From Niveibacterium umoris (GTDB taxonomy: Bacteria; Pseudomonadota; Gammaproteobacteria; Burkholderiales; Rhodocyclaceae): a stretch of 64,000 nt of DNA. This document shows positions 8,593 through 17,791 of this stretch, one piece after another (position 1 is the first letter of the stretch; every line of letters starts with the position of its first letter). The translations under genes and the position numbers were made by a program. The stretch spans positions 310,001-374,000 of the forward strand of contig NZ_JACIET010000001.1 in the NCBI RefSeq assembly GCF_014197015.1, written 5' to 3'. The notes below the pieces were generated by a model that saw only the letters and a program-made list of their open reading frames with translations, had not been told where the DNA came from and did no database searches.

Positions 8593-9414
8593 ATGAACGT
8601 TCCGAACGTGCAACCCGTCCTCTTCCTCTCGCACGGCTCGCCGCTGCATGCAGTGCTCGACAGCGAGCCGGCGCGAGCATGGGCCGCGCTCGGGGCGCAG
8701 TTGCCGACACCGCGCGCGATCATCGCGGTATCGGCGCACTGGAATACCGGCATTCCGATGCTGACCGGTGCCGCGTCGCCCCCGACGATCCACGATTTCG
8801 GCGGCTTCCCCGATGTCTTGTACCGCCTGCGCTACCCGGCTTCCGGGGCACCGGAACTGGCCGAACAGGCGCGGGGATTGTTGCGTGACGCCGGACTGCC
8901 CGTCGGTATCGATGGCAGTCGCGGTCTCGACCACGGCGCCTGGGTGCCGCTGATGCACATGTTCCCGCAGGCCAACGTGCCGGTGATCCAGCTCTCGGTG
9001 CAGCCGGAACTGTGTGCGCGCCACCACTTCGCGGTCGGCCGCGCCCTCGCGCCGCTGGCCGCGGACAACGTACTGATCGTCGCGTCCGGGCACACCACCC
9101 ACAACTTGCGCGACGCGTTCCGCAGGCCGGATCTGCTCGGGCAGTCCGCCGAACCGATGCCCTATGTAAAAGCCTTTGCGGATTGGGTGGCGGACGCGAT
9201 TGCTGCGCAGCGCATCGACGAATTGCTCGACTGGACCGAGCGGGCGCCGGAGCCGCTGCGCGCGCACCCCAGCCCCGAGCACTTCCTGCCCCTGTTCGTC
9301 GCGCTTGGCGCGGCGGGTGACGCAGCCAGTGCGACGCGCTTCCTCGATGTCTTCGACGGCCCCGCGCTGGCGATGGACAGCTGGCGCTGGGATCGGCTCG
9401 CCGCGGCGGCGTGA
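8593..9414 (+). CDS. DODA-type extradiol dioxygenase family protein (YgiD-like)
   Basis: About 273 residues of the class III ring-opening dioxygenase (LigB/DODA) fold. The metal-ligand histidines are visible in FLSHGSPLHAV, VSAHWNTG and GLDHGAWVPLMHMFP, with SGHTTHNLRD near residue 180. E. coli YgiD and plant DODA open L-DOPA or related catechols; the physiological substrate of most bacterial copies is unknown. The ATG at 8593 is preferred; an in-frame GTG at 8569 lies within the terminator stem. It is downstream of gstA and likely part of the same LysR-controlled stress group. Confidence 0.85.
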   Translation: MNVPNVQPVLFLSHGSPLHAVLDSEPARAWAALGAQLPTPRAIIAVSAHWNTGIPMLTGAASPPTIHDFGGFPDVLYRLRYPASGAPELAEQARGLLRDAGLPVGIDGSRGLDHGAWVPLMHMFPQANVPVIQLSVQPELCARHHFAVGRALAPLAADNVLIVASGHTTHNLRDAFRRPDLLGQSAEPMPYVKAFADWVADAIAAQRIDELLDWTERAPEPLRAHPSPEHFLPLFVALGAAGDAASATRFLDVFDGPALAMDSWRWDRLAAAA

Positions 9415-9476
9415 GCCGAGATTGCCGATCGGGCCACCGTGGCAGGCCAAGCTGCTGCTTGAGGGGGGTGCCAAAA

Positions 9477-9503
9477 TTGACTAAGATGGATGCCATATGG
9501 CAT
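9477..9503 (+). promoter_or_regulatory. Promoter and palindromic operator of the Xre-RES module
   Basis: TTGACT (9477-9482) resembles a -35 box. Eight bases on is the perfect 14-bp palindrome ATGCCATATGGCAT (9490-9503), which would overlap the -10 region. It ends 16 bp before the antitoxin start. A palindrome in this place is the usual binding site for the Xre antitoxin in autoregulated RES-Xre operons. Confidence 0.6.
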
Positions 9504-9519
9504 TGATCGAGGTGGCGAC

Positions 9520-9972
9520 ATGAGCACAGCGGCATTGCGACACGAGGATCACTCGGTCGAGGATCTGCTTGGCGGGCTGGGCGTGCTGCAAAGCGCACCG
9601 CGCACGCCGCTCGAATGGGTGTCGCTGATTCGTAGCGGGATTCCGTCGCAGTCGGTGGACGCGCTCGCCCGCACCGTGCAGATGTCGCAAGCCGAGCTTG
9701 CGGCGGCGCTGGGCATCCCGGAGCGCACGCTGGCGCGGCGCAAGCGCGAAGGCACGCTCAACAGCGAGGAATCGGCCAAGGTGCTGCGCATGGCGCGTGT
9801 CGTCGAACGCGCCGAGGCGGTCTTCGAAGATCTTGAAGTCGCGCTCGATTGGCTCAAGTCACCCAACGCCGCGCTCTGTGCGGTGACGCCGATGTCGCTG
9901 CTGGATACCGACATCGGCGCCGAGAGCGTGCTCGATACGCTGGGCCGGATCGAGCACGGCGTATTCGCCTGA
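9520..9972 (+). CDS. Xre/MbcA/ParS-type antitoxin (DUF2384)
   Basis: A 150-residue DNA-binding antitoxin. A helix-turn-helix occupies about residues 45-80 (MSQAELAAALGIPERTLARR). The C-terminal DUF2384 toxin-binding region (about 95-150) contains VFEDLEVALDWLKSPNAALC and the family-typical PMSLLDTDIGAESVLDTLGRI. GAGGTGG at 9509-9515 fixes the start at 9520, not at the in-frame ATG at 9490 inside the operator palindrome. It is expected to neutralise the RES toxin encoded four bases downstream and to repress the operon. Confidence 0.92.
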   Translation: MSTAALRHEDHSVEDLLGGLGVLQSAPRTPLEWVSLIRSGIPSQSVDALARTVQMSQAELAAALGIPERTLARRKREGTLNSEESAKVLRMARVVERAEAVFEDLEVALDWLKSPNAALCAVTPMSLLDTDIGAESVLDTLGRIEHGVFA

Positions 9973-9976
9973 TGCG

Positions 9977-10468
9977 ATGACGCTGACGGTCTGGCGGCTG
10001 GTGACCGCGCGCTTCGCCGACAGCGCCTTCAGCGGCGAGGGCGCGCGCCTCTATGGCGGCCGCTGGAATCGCAAGCATGTGCCGATGGTCTACACCGCCG
10101 CGACGCAATCACTGGCGATGCTCGAACTGCTGGTGCAGGACGACCCGCTGCGTGCGCGCTACGTGATGATCCCGGCCTTCTTTCCCGCCGATCTGCCGAT
10201 CGAGCAGATCACATCGGCGAGCCTGCCGGACGGCTGGCGCGAGCTGGCGGCGCGGGAACACCTGCAGCAGATCGGGTCGGACTGGGTGCAATCCGGGCGC
10301 AGCGCGGTGCTCGCGGTGCCGAGCGCGGTGATTCCGTCCGAGACCAACTACCTGCTCAATCCGCGTCATGCGGACTTTTCGCGTATCCAGATCGGCTCGC
10401 CGCTGGAATTCATCACCGATCTGCGGCTGATCCGGCGCATGCAGCCGGGCGTCCACAAGGCGCCCTGA
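9977..10468 (+). CDS. RES-domain toxin, NAD+-degrading
   Basis: A 163-residue RES-family protein. The three residues that name and drive the family are present in the expected order: Arg29 in LYGGRWN, Tyr39 in VYTAA and Glu50 in LAMLELLV. A conserved serine, Ser116 in VPSAVIPSETNYLLNP, completes the pocket. Characterised relatives (Pseudomonas putida Res, Mycobacterium tuberculosis MbcT) destroy NAD+ by hydrolysis or phosphorolysis and stop growth. It starts four bases after the antitoxin stop, so translation is coupled. The motifs are complete, so the toxin is probably active. Confidence 0.92.
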   Translation: MTLTVWRLVTARFADSAFSGEGARLYGGRWNRKHVPMVYTAATQSLAMLELLVQDDPLRARYVMIPAFFPADLPIEQITSASLPDGWRELAAREHLQQIGSDWVQSGRSAVLAVPSAVIPSETNYLLNPRHADFSRIQIGSPLEFITDLRLIRRMQPGVHKAP

Positions 10469-10540
10469 GAGGCATTCAGTTTTTCGCGCACGGTGCCGCT
10501 AATACGGGTGATGCCGTGAATACCAAGCGATGGAGGTTGG

Positions 10541-11830
10541 GTGTTGGAGCGCGAGGACCATTCGAACGACCACTACATCACGCCGCAGCAGTTGTGCATC
10601 GGGCTGCACATCCATCTCGACCTGTCGTGGATGGATCACCCCTTCACGTTCTCGAGTTTCAAGATCAAGAGCCTCGACCAGATCGCCACGATCCAGTCGC
10701 TCGGCCTGGAACGCATCCGCTACTCGCCCTCGAAGAGCGAAGCCGACCCGCTTGCGGTGCCGACCGGGGAGATCTCGCAACCGCCGCCGCCTGCGTTGTC
10801 AAAGGAAGACGACCCGGCCTACCAGGTCAAGCGCGAGCGCATCCAGCGCCTGGCCGCGCAGCGCGCCAAGGTGAATGCCTGCGAACGCGAGTTCCAGTCC
10901 GCCACCAAGGCGATCAAGACGATCACGCAGAACCTGTTCGCGCGCCCGAAGGAATCGTACGAGGCGGCGAGGGGCCTTGCCGAGACGATGGTGGCTTCGA
11001 TGCTTACCGATGCCGACGTCGCGATCACGCTGATGAGCGACAAGGCCGGCAACGAGGACGTCTACTACCACTCGCTCAACGTCACCGTGCTGGCCATGAT
11101 GCTGGCCAAGGAGCTCAAGGCGCCGGCCGAGGCGATCAAATCCCTCGGGGTCGGGGCGCTGTTCCACGACATCGGCAAGGTCGAGATTCCGGACAAGGTG
11201 CTGCGCAAGATCGATCCGCTGAGCCACGCCGAGCAACAGTTGATGCAGCAGCATGTGGTGTACGGGCTGGAAATCGGCAAGAAGCTCGAACTCACCGGCG
11301 AAGTGATGGCCATCGTCGCGCAGCATCACGAGCACGCCGATGGCAGCGGCTACCCGCGTGGCCTGCAGGGCAACCAGATTTCGTTGCTGGCGCGCATCGT
11401 CACCATCGTCAACGCCTACGACAACCTGTGCAATCCGCCAAACCCCGCGAAGGCGATGACGCCCCACGAGGCGCTGTCGGTGATGTACGCGCAGCAGCGC
11501 GCCCACTTCGATGCCAACGCGCTGTCGGTATTCATACGCTGCATGGGTGTGTATCCGCCGGGCTCGATCGTGGTGCTGTCGAACGAGACGATCGGCATGG
11601 TGGTGTCGGTGAACAGCACGCGCCCGCTCAAGCCGACGGTGCTGGTTTACGACCCCGCGGTGCCGAAGGAAGAGGCGATCCTGGTCGACCTGGAACAGGA
11701 GCAGGAAGTCGCTATCGCCCGCACGCTCAAACCCCAGCAACTGCCACGCCCCATCTTCGAATATCTTTCGCCTCGTCGCCGGGTGACGTATTACTTTGAC
11801 GCTGAATCGGGCGGCGGAGTAGGCGGATGA
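10541..11830 (+). CDS. HD-GYP c-di-GMP phosphodiesterase with DUF3391 N-terminus
   Basis: A 429-residue cytosolic signalling enzyme. Residues 1-130 resemble DUF3391, the domain common before HD-GYP (ITPQQLCIGLHIHLDLSWMDHPF). The HD-GYP domain spans about 150-350, with the metal-binding pair at 209-210 (LFHDIGKVEIPDKVL) and the signature HHEHADGSGYPRGL at 262-275. All visible catalytic residues are kept, so hydrolysis of c-di-GMP to pGpG/GMP is expected. The start is GTG at 10541, with GGAGG just upstream. The stop overlaps the kinase start by four bases (ATGA), so the two proteins are made together and may act in one pathway. Confidence 0.92.
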   Translation: MLEREDHSNDHYITPQQLCIGLHIHLDLSWMDHPFTFSSFKIKSLDQIATIQSLGLERIRYSPSKSEADPLAVPTGEISQPPPPALSKEDDPAYQVKRERIQRLAAQRAKVNACEREFQSATKAIKTITQNLFARPKESYEAARGLAETMVASMLTDADVAITLMSDKAGNEDVYYHSLNVTVLAMMLAKELKAPAEAIKSLGVGALFHDIGKVEIPDKVLRKIDPLSHAEQQLMQQHVVYGLEIGKKLELTGEVMAIVAQHHEHADGSGYPRGLQGNQISLLARIVTIVNAYDNLCNPPNPAKAMTPHEALSVMYAQQRAHFDANALSVFIRCMGVYPPGSIVVLSNETIGMVVSVNSTRPLKPTVLVYDPAVPKEEAILVDLEQEQEVAIARTLKPQQLPRPIFEYLSPRRRVTYYFDAESGGGVGG

Positions 11831-13311
11831 GCGACATGAATCCGGCGCTTCCGGCCGATGTTTTCGCGCAGTTGCTGAGCGGCAGCACCACCCCGGTGCT
11901 GCTGGTCGATGCGGCAGACCGGCGCATCGTGTTCGCCAATGCCGCCGCCGCGCGCTTGCTGGGCTACGCGCAGGAGCCGCTCGCCGGACGTTCTATCAGC
12001 GATTTCGAAGCAGGCCTGGAAGACATGTTCTTCTGGGAAGAAGTGGCGGCCGGCCAGGTGCATGACATCGACCGCGTGCCCGGCAGTTACCTGCATGCCA
12101 ACGGCGCGATGGTGCATGTCGAAAAGCAGGTGCGTGTGCTGGCTCATGGCGGACACACCTGGATTGCGCTGACGCTGACCGACGTGTCGGCCGAGCTCGC
12201 GCGTTCCGATGAAACCGCCGAGATCGCCTCCTTGCTGGCGGCAACGCTCGAGTCGATCGCCGACGGCGTGCTGGTGACGGACCTCTCGGGCGGCTTGCGC
12301 AACTTCAATCGCCGCTTTGCCCGCATGTTCGGTGTTGCCGACGTGGATGTCGACGGTGACGCGGTGATGTCGGCGGTGAGCGGGCTGCTGATCGATCCGG
12401 GACCCTGGCAGGCGTTGCTGGCCTTGGTGGCGAGCGATCCGCAGACCGATCAGCTGATCACGCTCGCCTTGCGGGACGCGCGTTTCATCGAGTGCTCCGC
12501 GCGTCCGCAGACCTTGCGCAAGCGTCCCGTCGGGCGGCTCTACACCTTTTCTGACGTGACCGACAGCAAACGCTACGAGGCGGCGCTGGTGGCGGCGCGC
12601 GAGGCGGCGGATCGTGCGAATCAGGCCAAATCGGCGTTCATCGCCTCGATGAACCACGAGCTGAAAACACCGCTCAACGCGATCCTCGGTTTTGCCGACT
12701 TGTTGCGCGAGGACCTGCCCCCGGCCGAGGCCGACTTTGCCGAGCACATCTATGTCGCGGGTCAGCATCTGCTGGCGTTGATCGGCGATGTGCTCGATCT
12801 CGCGCAGGTCGAAGCCGGGCGCGTCGATCTGCACGCCGAACTGATTCCGCTCGCGACCCTGATCCAGGAATGCTGTGCAATGACCGCCCCGGTGGCCGCG
12901 CGCTACGGCGTGCAGGTGATCAGCGAGGTCCCCTCCGATGTCACGATATGTGCCGACCGGCGACGTGCGCGCCAGATCGTGCTCAACCTGATTTCGAACG
13001 GCTGCAAGTACAACCGCAGTGACGGCACGCTGACGATTTCCGCGGCCCCGGGTGGAGATGGCCACACGGTGGCCCGCTTTACCGACACCGGAATCGGCAT
13101 CGACGCCGGTGATCTGGCCCGCATCTTCGAGCCGTTCACCCGGGTGGGTTCGCGGCGCGGTGAAGTCGAGGGCACCGGTCTGGGCCTCGCGCATTCGCGC
13201 AAGCTTGCGAACCTGATGGGCGGTGACATCACCGTGTCCAGCGTGCCGGGCGAGGGCAGCACCTTTTCGCTGACGCTTCCGGCCGTAGCGCCCGCGGAAG
13301 TGCTGCCATGA
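11827..13311 (+). CDS. PAS-PAS histidine kinase, cytosolic
   Basis: A 494-residue sensor kinase without obvious membrane helices. Two PAS-like domains occupy about residues 10-125 (VLLVDAADRRIVFANAAAAR) and 140-250 (IADGVLVTDLSGGLRNFNRR). The HisKA motif MNHELKTPLN carries His277. The ATPase domain has N (NLISNGCKYN), G1 (DTGIGID), F (FEPF) and G2 (GTGLGLAHSRKLANLMGG) boxes. No response regulator is adjacent; its gene overlaps the HD-GYP gene instead, so it may control c-di-GMP turnover through a distant regulator. The signal sensed by the PAS domains is unknown. Confidence 0.92.
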   Translation: MSDMNPALPADVFAQLLSGSTTPVLLVDAADRRIVFANAAAARLLGYAQEPLAGRSISDFEAGLEDMFFWEEVAAGQVHDIDRVPGSYLHANGAMVHVEKQVRVLAHGGHTWIALTLTDVSAELARSDETAEIASLLAATLESIADGVLVTDLSGGLRNFNRRFARMFGVADVDVDGDAVMSAVSGLLIDPGPWQALLALVASDPQTDQLITLALRDARFIECSARPQTLRKRPVGRLYTFSDVTDSKRYEAALVAAREAADRANQAKSAFIASMNHELKTPLNAILGFADLLREDLPPAEADFAEHIYVAGQHLLALIGDVLDLAQVEAGRVDLHAELIPLATLIQECCAMTAPVAARYGVQVISEVPSDVTICADRRRARQIVLNLISNGCKYNRSDGTLTISAAPGGDGHTVARFTDTGIGIDAGDLARIFEPFTRVGSRRGEVEGTGLGLAHSRKLANLMGGDITVSSVPGEGSTFSLTLPAVAPAEVLP

Positions 13312-13391
13312 AGGGGGCGCAGCGGGGCTGCAACGGCTAAAATGAAGGCTTCGCGGCGCATCTCTGGCCGCAACGGAGCAACACAGACCTG

Positions 13392-14693
13392 ATGGAATTC
13401 TTCCTGCTGATTGGCCTGATCATCATCAACGGCCTCTTTGCGATGTCCGAAATCGCCCTCGTGACGGCCCGGCGGGCGCGGCTCGCGAAGCTGGCAGCGG
13501 ATGGCGATGCGAGTGCCGCGGTAGCGGTGAAACTCGGTGAAGAGCCGACTCGCTTCCTTTCGACGATCCAGATCGGCATCACCTCGATCGGCATCCTCAA
13601 CGGTATTGTCGGCGAGGCCGTGTTTGCGGCACCGCTCGCCAAGTGGCTCGAGACCTTCGGGCTCGCTGACCGCATCGCCGAAATCGGCTCGACCGTGCTG
13701 GTCGTGCTGGTGGTGACCTACATCTCGATCGTGGTCGGCGAACTGGTGCCCAAACGTATCGGGCAAAACAGCCCCGAGCTGATCGCGCGCATCGTCGCGC
13801 GCCCGATGGAAGGCCTGTCGCTGCTCACCCGGCCCTTCGTGCGCTTGCTGACCTTTTCCACCGACACCTTGCTGCGGCTGTTCGGCATCGATCGCAACGG
13901 CGGCCCGGTACTGACCGAGGAAGAAATCCACGCGATGCTGGAGGAGGGCAGCGAGAGCGGCCTGATCGAGTCGCGCGAACACGAAATGGTGCGCAACGTG
14001 TTCCGGCTCGATGAGCGCGAGATCGGTTCGCTGATGGTGCCGCGCGCCGACATCGTGTACATCGATATCGACGCGCCGATGGAGTCAAACCTGCAACACG
14101 TGGCCGGATCGGAGTACACCCGCTTCCCGGTGTGCCGTGGCGGGCTCGATCACCTGCTGGGCGTGGTGCATGCCAAGCAGATCCTTGGCCAGACCTTGCG
14201 CGGCGAGAAGCCCGATTTCGAGAAGCACCTGCACCCCTGCGTCTTCGTGCCGGAAACGCTGACCGGCATGGAGTTGATGGAGCACTTCAAGGCTTCTGCA
14301 ACGCAGATGGTCTTCGTCATCGACGAGTACGGCGAAGTGCAGGGGATCGTGACTTTGCAGGATCTGCTGGAAGCGGTCACCGGCGAATTCAAGCCGCGCG
14401 ATGTCGACGACGCGTGGGCGGTGCAGCGCGACGATGGCAGCTGGCTGCTGGATGGCCTGATCCCGGTGCCGGAACTCAAGGATCGCCTCGAGCTCAAGGA
14501 TGTGCCGGAAGAAGACAAGGGCCGCTACCACACCCTTGCCGGCATGGTGATGCTGCTGCTTGGCCGGCTGCCGCGCACGGCCGACGCGATCGAGTGGTCG
14601 GGCTGGCGTTTTGAAGTGGTCGACATGGACGGCAAGCGGATCGACAAGGTGCTCGCGTCGCGCCTGGGCGTCGGCGAAGAAGCCGACGGCTGA
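13392..14693 (+). CDS. Hemolysin/CorC-family CNNM membrane protein
   Basis: A 433-residue inner-membrane protein of the YtfL/CorB type. An N-terminal DUF21 region has about four membrane segments (MEFFLLIGLIIINGLFAMSE; GSTVLVVLVVTYISIVVGEL). Two CBS domains follow at about residues 205-330 (SLMVPRADIVYIDID; FVIDEYGEVQGIVTLQDLLE). A CorC/HlyC C-terminal domain spans about 345-430. Relatives take part in magnesium or cobalt export, and YtfL-type proteins in polyamine or cation tolerance. The reported link of YtfL-like proteins to cadaverine and putrescine tolerance is of interest in this polyamine-rich window, but no direct context supports it. Confidence 0.88.
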   Translation: MEFFLLIGLIIINGLFAMSEIALVTARRARLAKLAADGDASAAVAVKLGEEPTRFLSTIQIGITSIGILNGIVGEAVFAAPLAKWLETFGLADRIAEIGSTVLVVLVVTYISIVVGELVPKRIGQNSPELIARIVARPMEGLSLLTRPFVRLLTFSTDTLLRLFGIDRNGGPVLTEEEIHAMLEEGSESGLIESREHEMVRNVFRLDEREIGSLMVPRADIVYIDIDAPMESNLQHVAGSEYTRFPVCRGGLDHLLGVVHAKQILGQTLRGEKPDFEKHLHPCVFVPETLTGMELMEHFKASATQMVFVIDEYGEVQGIVTLQDLLEAVTGEFKPRDVDDAWAVQRDDGSWLLDGLIPVPELKDRLELKDVPEEDKGRYHTLAGMVMLLLGRLPRTADAIEWSGWRFEVVDMDGKRIDKVLASRLGVGEEADG

Positions 14694-14707
14694 GCGCGGA
14701 TCAACGG

Positions 14708-15958
14708 ATGTCGTTTCGAACGGGTTCCGCCCCGAGGGTCGCTGTCATCGGTGGCGGACCGTCCGGCTTGATGGCGGCCGAGGTGCTGGCGCAGGCTGGC
14801 GTTGGGGTCGACCTCTACGACGCCATGCCCTCGGTGGGCCGCAAGTTCCTGATGGCGGGCAAGGGGGGCATGAACATCACCCATTCCGAGCCGCGCGAAC
14901 CTTTCCTGGGCCGTTACGGCGTAAGACAAGCGGTGATATCGCCGATCATCGACGCCTTCTCGCCAGACGCATTGCGTGCGTGGATTCACCAGCTTGGCGT
15001 CGAGACTTTCGTGGGCAGTTCCGGCCGGGTCTTCCCGACCGACATGAAGGCGGCGCCCCTGCTGCGTGCGTGGCTGCATCGACTGCGCGAGGCGGGTGTC
15101 GCATTCCATGTGCGGCATCGCTGGGTCGGCTGGAGCGCCGACGGTGACGCCGTATTCGTGACGCCGGAGGGCGAACGCCGGGTGCATGCCGATGCACTTG
15201 TGCTGGCGCTGGGCGGCGGTAGCTGGGCGCGGCTTGGGTCGGATGGCGCCTGGGTGCCGTGGCTGCGAGCACGCGGCGTCGACGTTGCGCCGCTGGTGCC
15301 CAGCAACTGTGGGTTCGACGTCGACTGGAGCGCGCATTTCCGCGATCGTTTCGCGGGCGAGCCGGTCAAGGCGGTGGTCGCGAGTTGTACTGATGCAGGC
15401 GGGAATGCTTGGCAGCGGCAGGGTGAATTCGTCGTCAGCGCCACCGGTGTCGAGGGCAGTCTGATCTATGCGCTGTCGGCACCACTGCGCGACATGATCG
15501 CCGTGCAGGGCGGTGCGACGCTATACCTCGATCTGGCGCCGGGGAAAACGCTCGATCGCGTTCGCGCCGAAGTCGCGCACCCGCGCGGATCGCGCTCGAT
15601 GGCGAGTCACCTGCAAAGCCGCGTCGGCATCGCTGGCGTGAAGGCTGGCCTGCTGCGCGAATGCACGTCGCGTGAAACCTATGACGACGCCGATGCACTG
15701 GCCGCTGCGATCAAGGCGTTGCCGCTGCGGCTGCGCGCCCCCCGGCCGATCGACGAGGCGATCAGCAGCGCGGGTGGCGTGCGCTTCGAAGCGCTCGACG
15801 CGCGTCTGATGCTCAAAGCGCTGCCGGGCGTGTTCTGCGCCGGCGAAATGCTCGACTGGGAAGCCCCCACCGGCGGCTACTTGCTGACCGGCTGCTTTGC
15901 GAGCGGGCGTGCCGCGGCGCACGGCGTGCTCGACTGGCTCGCCCACGACGACGCCTGA
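14708..15958 (+). CDS. BaiN/HI0933-family NAD(P)/FAD flavoprotein
   Basis: A 416-residue flavoprotein. The N-terminal Rossmann motif is VAVIGGGPSGLMAAEVLAQAG, followed by SVGRKFLMAGKGGMNITHSE, the signature of the HI0933/YhiN family. ALGGGSWARLGSDGAW and the C-terminal CAGEMLDWEAPTGGYLLTGCF complete the FAD site. This matches the TIGR03862 subgroup of unknown function. It starts 14 bp after the corC-like gene and may be co-transcribed. Reaction and substrate are unknown. Confidence 0.85.
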   Translation: MSFRTGSAPRVAVIGGGPSGLMAAEVLAQAGVGVDLYDAMPSVGRKFLMAGKGGMNITHSEPREPFLGRYGVRQAVISPIIDAFSPDALRAWIHQLGVETFVGSSGRVFPTDMKAAPLLRAWLHRLREAGVAFHVRHRWVGWSADGDAVFVTPEGERRVHADALVLALGGGSWARLGSDGAWVPWLRARGVDVAPLVPSNCGFDVDWSAHFRDRFAGEPVKAVVASCTDAGGNAWQRQGEFVVSATGVEGSLIYALSAPLRDMIAVQGGATLYLDLAPGKTLDRVRAEVAHPRGSRSMASHLQSRVGIAGVKAGLLRECTSRETYDDADALAAAIKALPLRLRAPRPIDEAISSAGGVRFEALDARLMLKALPGVFCAGEMLDWEAPTGGYLLTGCFASGRAAAHGVLDWLAHDDA

Positions 15959-16057
15959 ACGCAATCTCTCGTCGGTTCCCGGACTGTCATTGCGCGCCGT
16001 CGCGTACAGACTCGCCTTCCATCACGGTGGCGCCCTTTGGCGCATGACGGAGGATGC

Positions 16058-17728
16058 ATGACGACCCATCCACCCAGCGGCGCACAAGCGCTGGTCGAGG
16101 CCTTGCTGACCCACGACGCTGATACCGCTTTCTGCGTACCCGGCGAGAGTTACCTTGCGGTGCTCGATGCGCTTTACGACGTGCGCGACCGCTTCAAGCT
16201 GGTTGTGTGCCGGCAGGAAGGCGGCGCAGCTTACATGGCGGATGCCTACGGCAAGCTCACCGGCAAGCCCGGCATCTGTTTCGTCACCCGTGGACCCGGC
16301 GCGACCAACGCGGCGGTGGGCGTGCATACCGCCTTCCAGGATTCGTCGCCGATGATTCTCTTCATCGGGCAGGTCGGGCGCGGCATGCTTGAACGCGAAG
16401 CCTTTCAGGAGATCGACTACCGCCGCATGTACGGCCAGATGGCCAAGTGGGTGGCGCAGATCGACGATGCGTCGCGCATTCCCGAGTTCATTTCGCGCGC
16501 CTTCCACATTGCGACGTCAGGGCGCCCGGGGCCGGTCGTGCTCGCGCTGCCGGAAGACATGCAGCACGACGCGTGTACGGTTCCGCAGCCGCAGCACTAC
16601 CGCAGGGTGATGCCGGCGCCCGCGCCCAGTGACATGGGGGAACTGCGTGCACGCCTGTCGGCGGCGCAACGCCCGCTGATGATTCTCGGCGGACGCGGCT
16701 GGAGTGAGGCGGCCTGCAGCGACATCAGGCGTTTTGCCGAGGCCTGGAAACTGCCGGTGGCCTGCGCCTTCCGTTATCAGGATCTATTCGACAACCTGCA
16801 TCCGCAATACGTCGGCGATGTCGGGCTCGGCATCAACCCGAAGCTGGCAGCCCGGGTGCGCGAGGCGGATCTGGTGCTCGCCGTGGGGCCGCGTCTCGGT
16901 GAATCGACGACGAGCGGCTATGCGCTTTTCGATATCCCGCGCCCGCGCCAGACCCTGGTGCATGTGCATGCCGGCATCGACGAACTGGGTCGCGTGTATG
17001 CGGCTGATCTGCCGATCAATACCGGCTACGCGGAATTCGCCGCCGCCGCGTGCGAACTGGCGCCGCCCCCGGCATTGCCGTGGCAAGACGGTGTTGCCAC
17101 GGCACGTGACGAATACCTTGCGTGGAGCGAGCCGCCCGCTACGCCTGGCGATGTCCAGATGGGCGAGGTGATGCGCTGGCTGCGAGCGCGCCTGCCGGAA
17201 GACGCGATTGTCTGCAACGGCGCCGGCAACTACGCGATCTGGCTGCATCGCTTTTACCGTTACCGGCGCTTTGCAACCCAGCTCGCACCGACCAACGGTT
17301 CGATGGGTTATGGCGTGCCGTCAGCGGTGGCCGCGAAGATTACGCATCCGCAGCGCATGGTCGTGTCGTTTTCGGGCGACGGCTGCTTCATGATGAACGG
17401 GCAGGAATTCGCGACCGCGGTGAAGTACAACGCGGCCGTGGTGTTCGTGGTGGTCAACAACGGCATGTACGGCACGATCCGGATGCACCAGGAGCGCGAG
17501 TTTCCGGAACGTGTATCGGGAACGGAGCTGGCCAACCCGGACTTCGCCGCGCTGGCACATGCCTACGGCGCGTTCGGTGAAGTCGTGCGTTCCACCGCGG
17601 AATTTGCCCCGGCTTTCGAGCGGGCGCTTGCGGCAAACGGCCCGGCCTTGATCGAGGTGAGGACCAACCCGGAAGTGCTAACCCCGGCGGCGACGATCGC
17701 GCAGATCCGGGGGCAGGGCAGGCGGTAG
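16058..17728 (+). CDS. Thiamine-diphosphate enzyme, acetolactate-synthase-like large subunit
   Basis: A 556-residue TPP-dependent enzyme with PYR, central and PP domains. The catalytic glutamate is in CRQEGGAAYMADAYGKLTGKPG. The thiamine-diphosphate/magnesium motif is GDGCFMMNGQEFATAVKYN, ending in VVNNGMYG. The start at 16058 follows GGAGGA; a TTG at 16037 is also in frame. No regulatory subunit gene is nearby, which argues against a biosynthetic acetolactate synthase. A decarboxylase or carboligase of another 2-oxo acid is possible, but the substrate cannot be told from the sequence. It converges with pstB. Confidence 0.85.
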   Translation: MTTHPPSGAQALVEALLTHDADTAFCVPGESYLAVLDALYDVRDRFKLVVCRQEGGAAYMADAYGKLTGKPGICFVTRGPGATNAAVGVHTAFQDSSPMILFIGQVGRGMLEREAFQEIDYRRMYGQMAKWVAQIDDASRIPEFISRAFHIATSGRPGPVVLALPEDMQHDACTVPQPQHYRRVMPAPAPSDMGELRARLSAAQRPLMILGGRGWSEAACSDIRRFAEAWKLPVACAFRYQDLFDNLHPQYVGDVGLGINPKLAARVREADLVLAVGPRLGESTTSGYALFDIPRPRQTLVHVHAGIDELGRVYAADLPINTGYAEFAAAACELAPPPALPWQDGVATARDEYLAWSEPPATPGDVQMGEVMRWLRARLPEDAIVCNGAGNYAIWLHRFYRYRRFATQLAPTNGSMGYGVPSAVAAKITHPQRMVVSFSGDGCFMMNGQEFATAVKYNAAVVFVVVNNGMYGTIRMHQEREFPERVSGTELANPDFAALAHAYGAFGEVVRSTAEFAPAFERALAANGPALIEVRTNPEVLTPAATIAQIRGQGRR

Positions 17729-17791
17729 TGCGGGTCGCCCACGAATCCGTGCCGGTCGTTGCGCCGGCCGGGTTCGCGAGAGCGGGACCGA

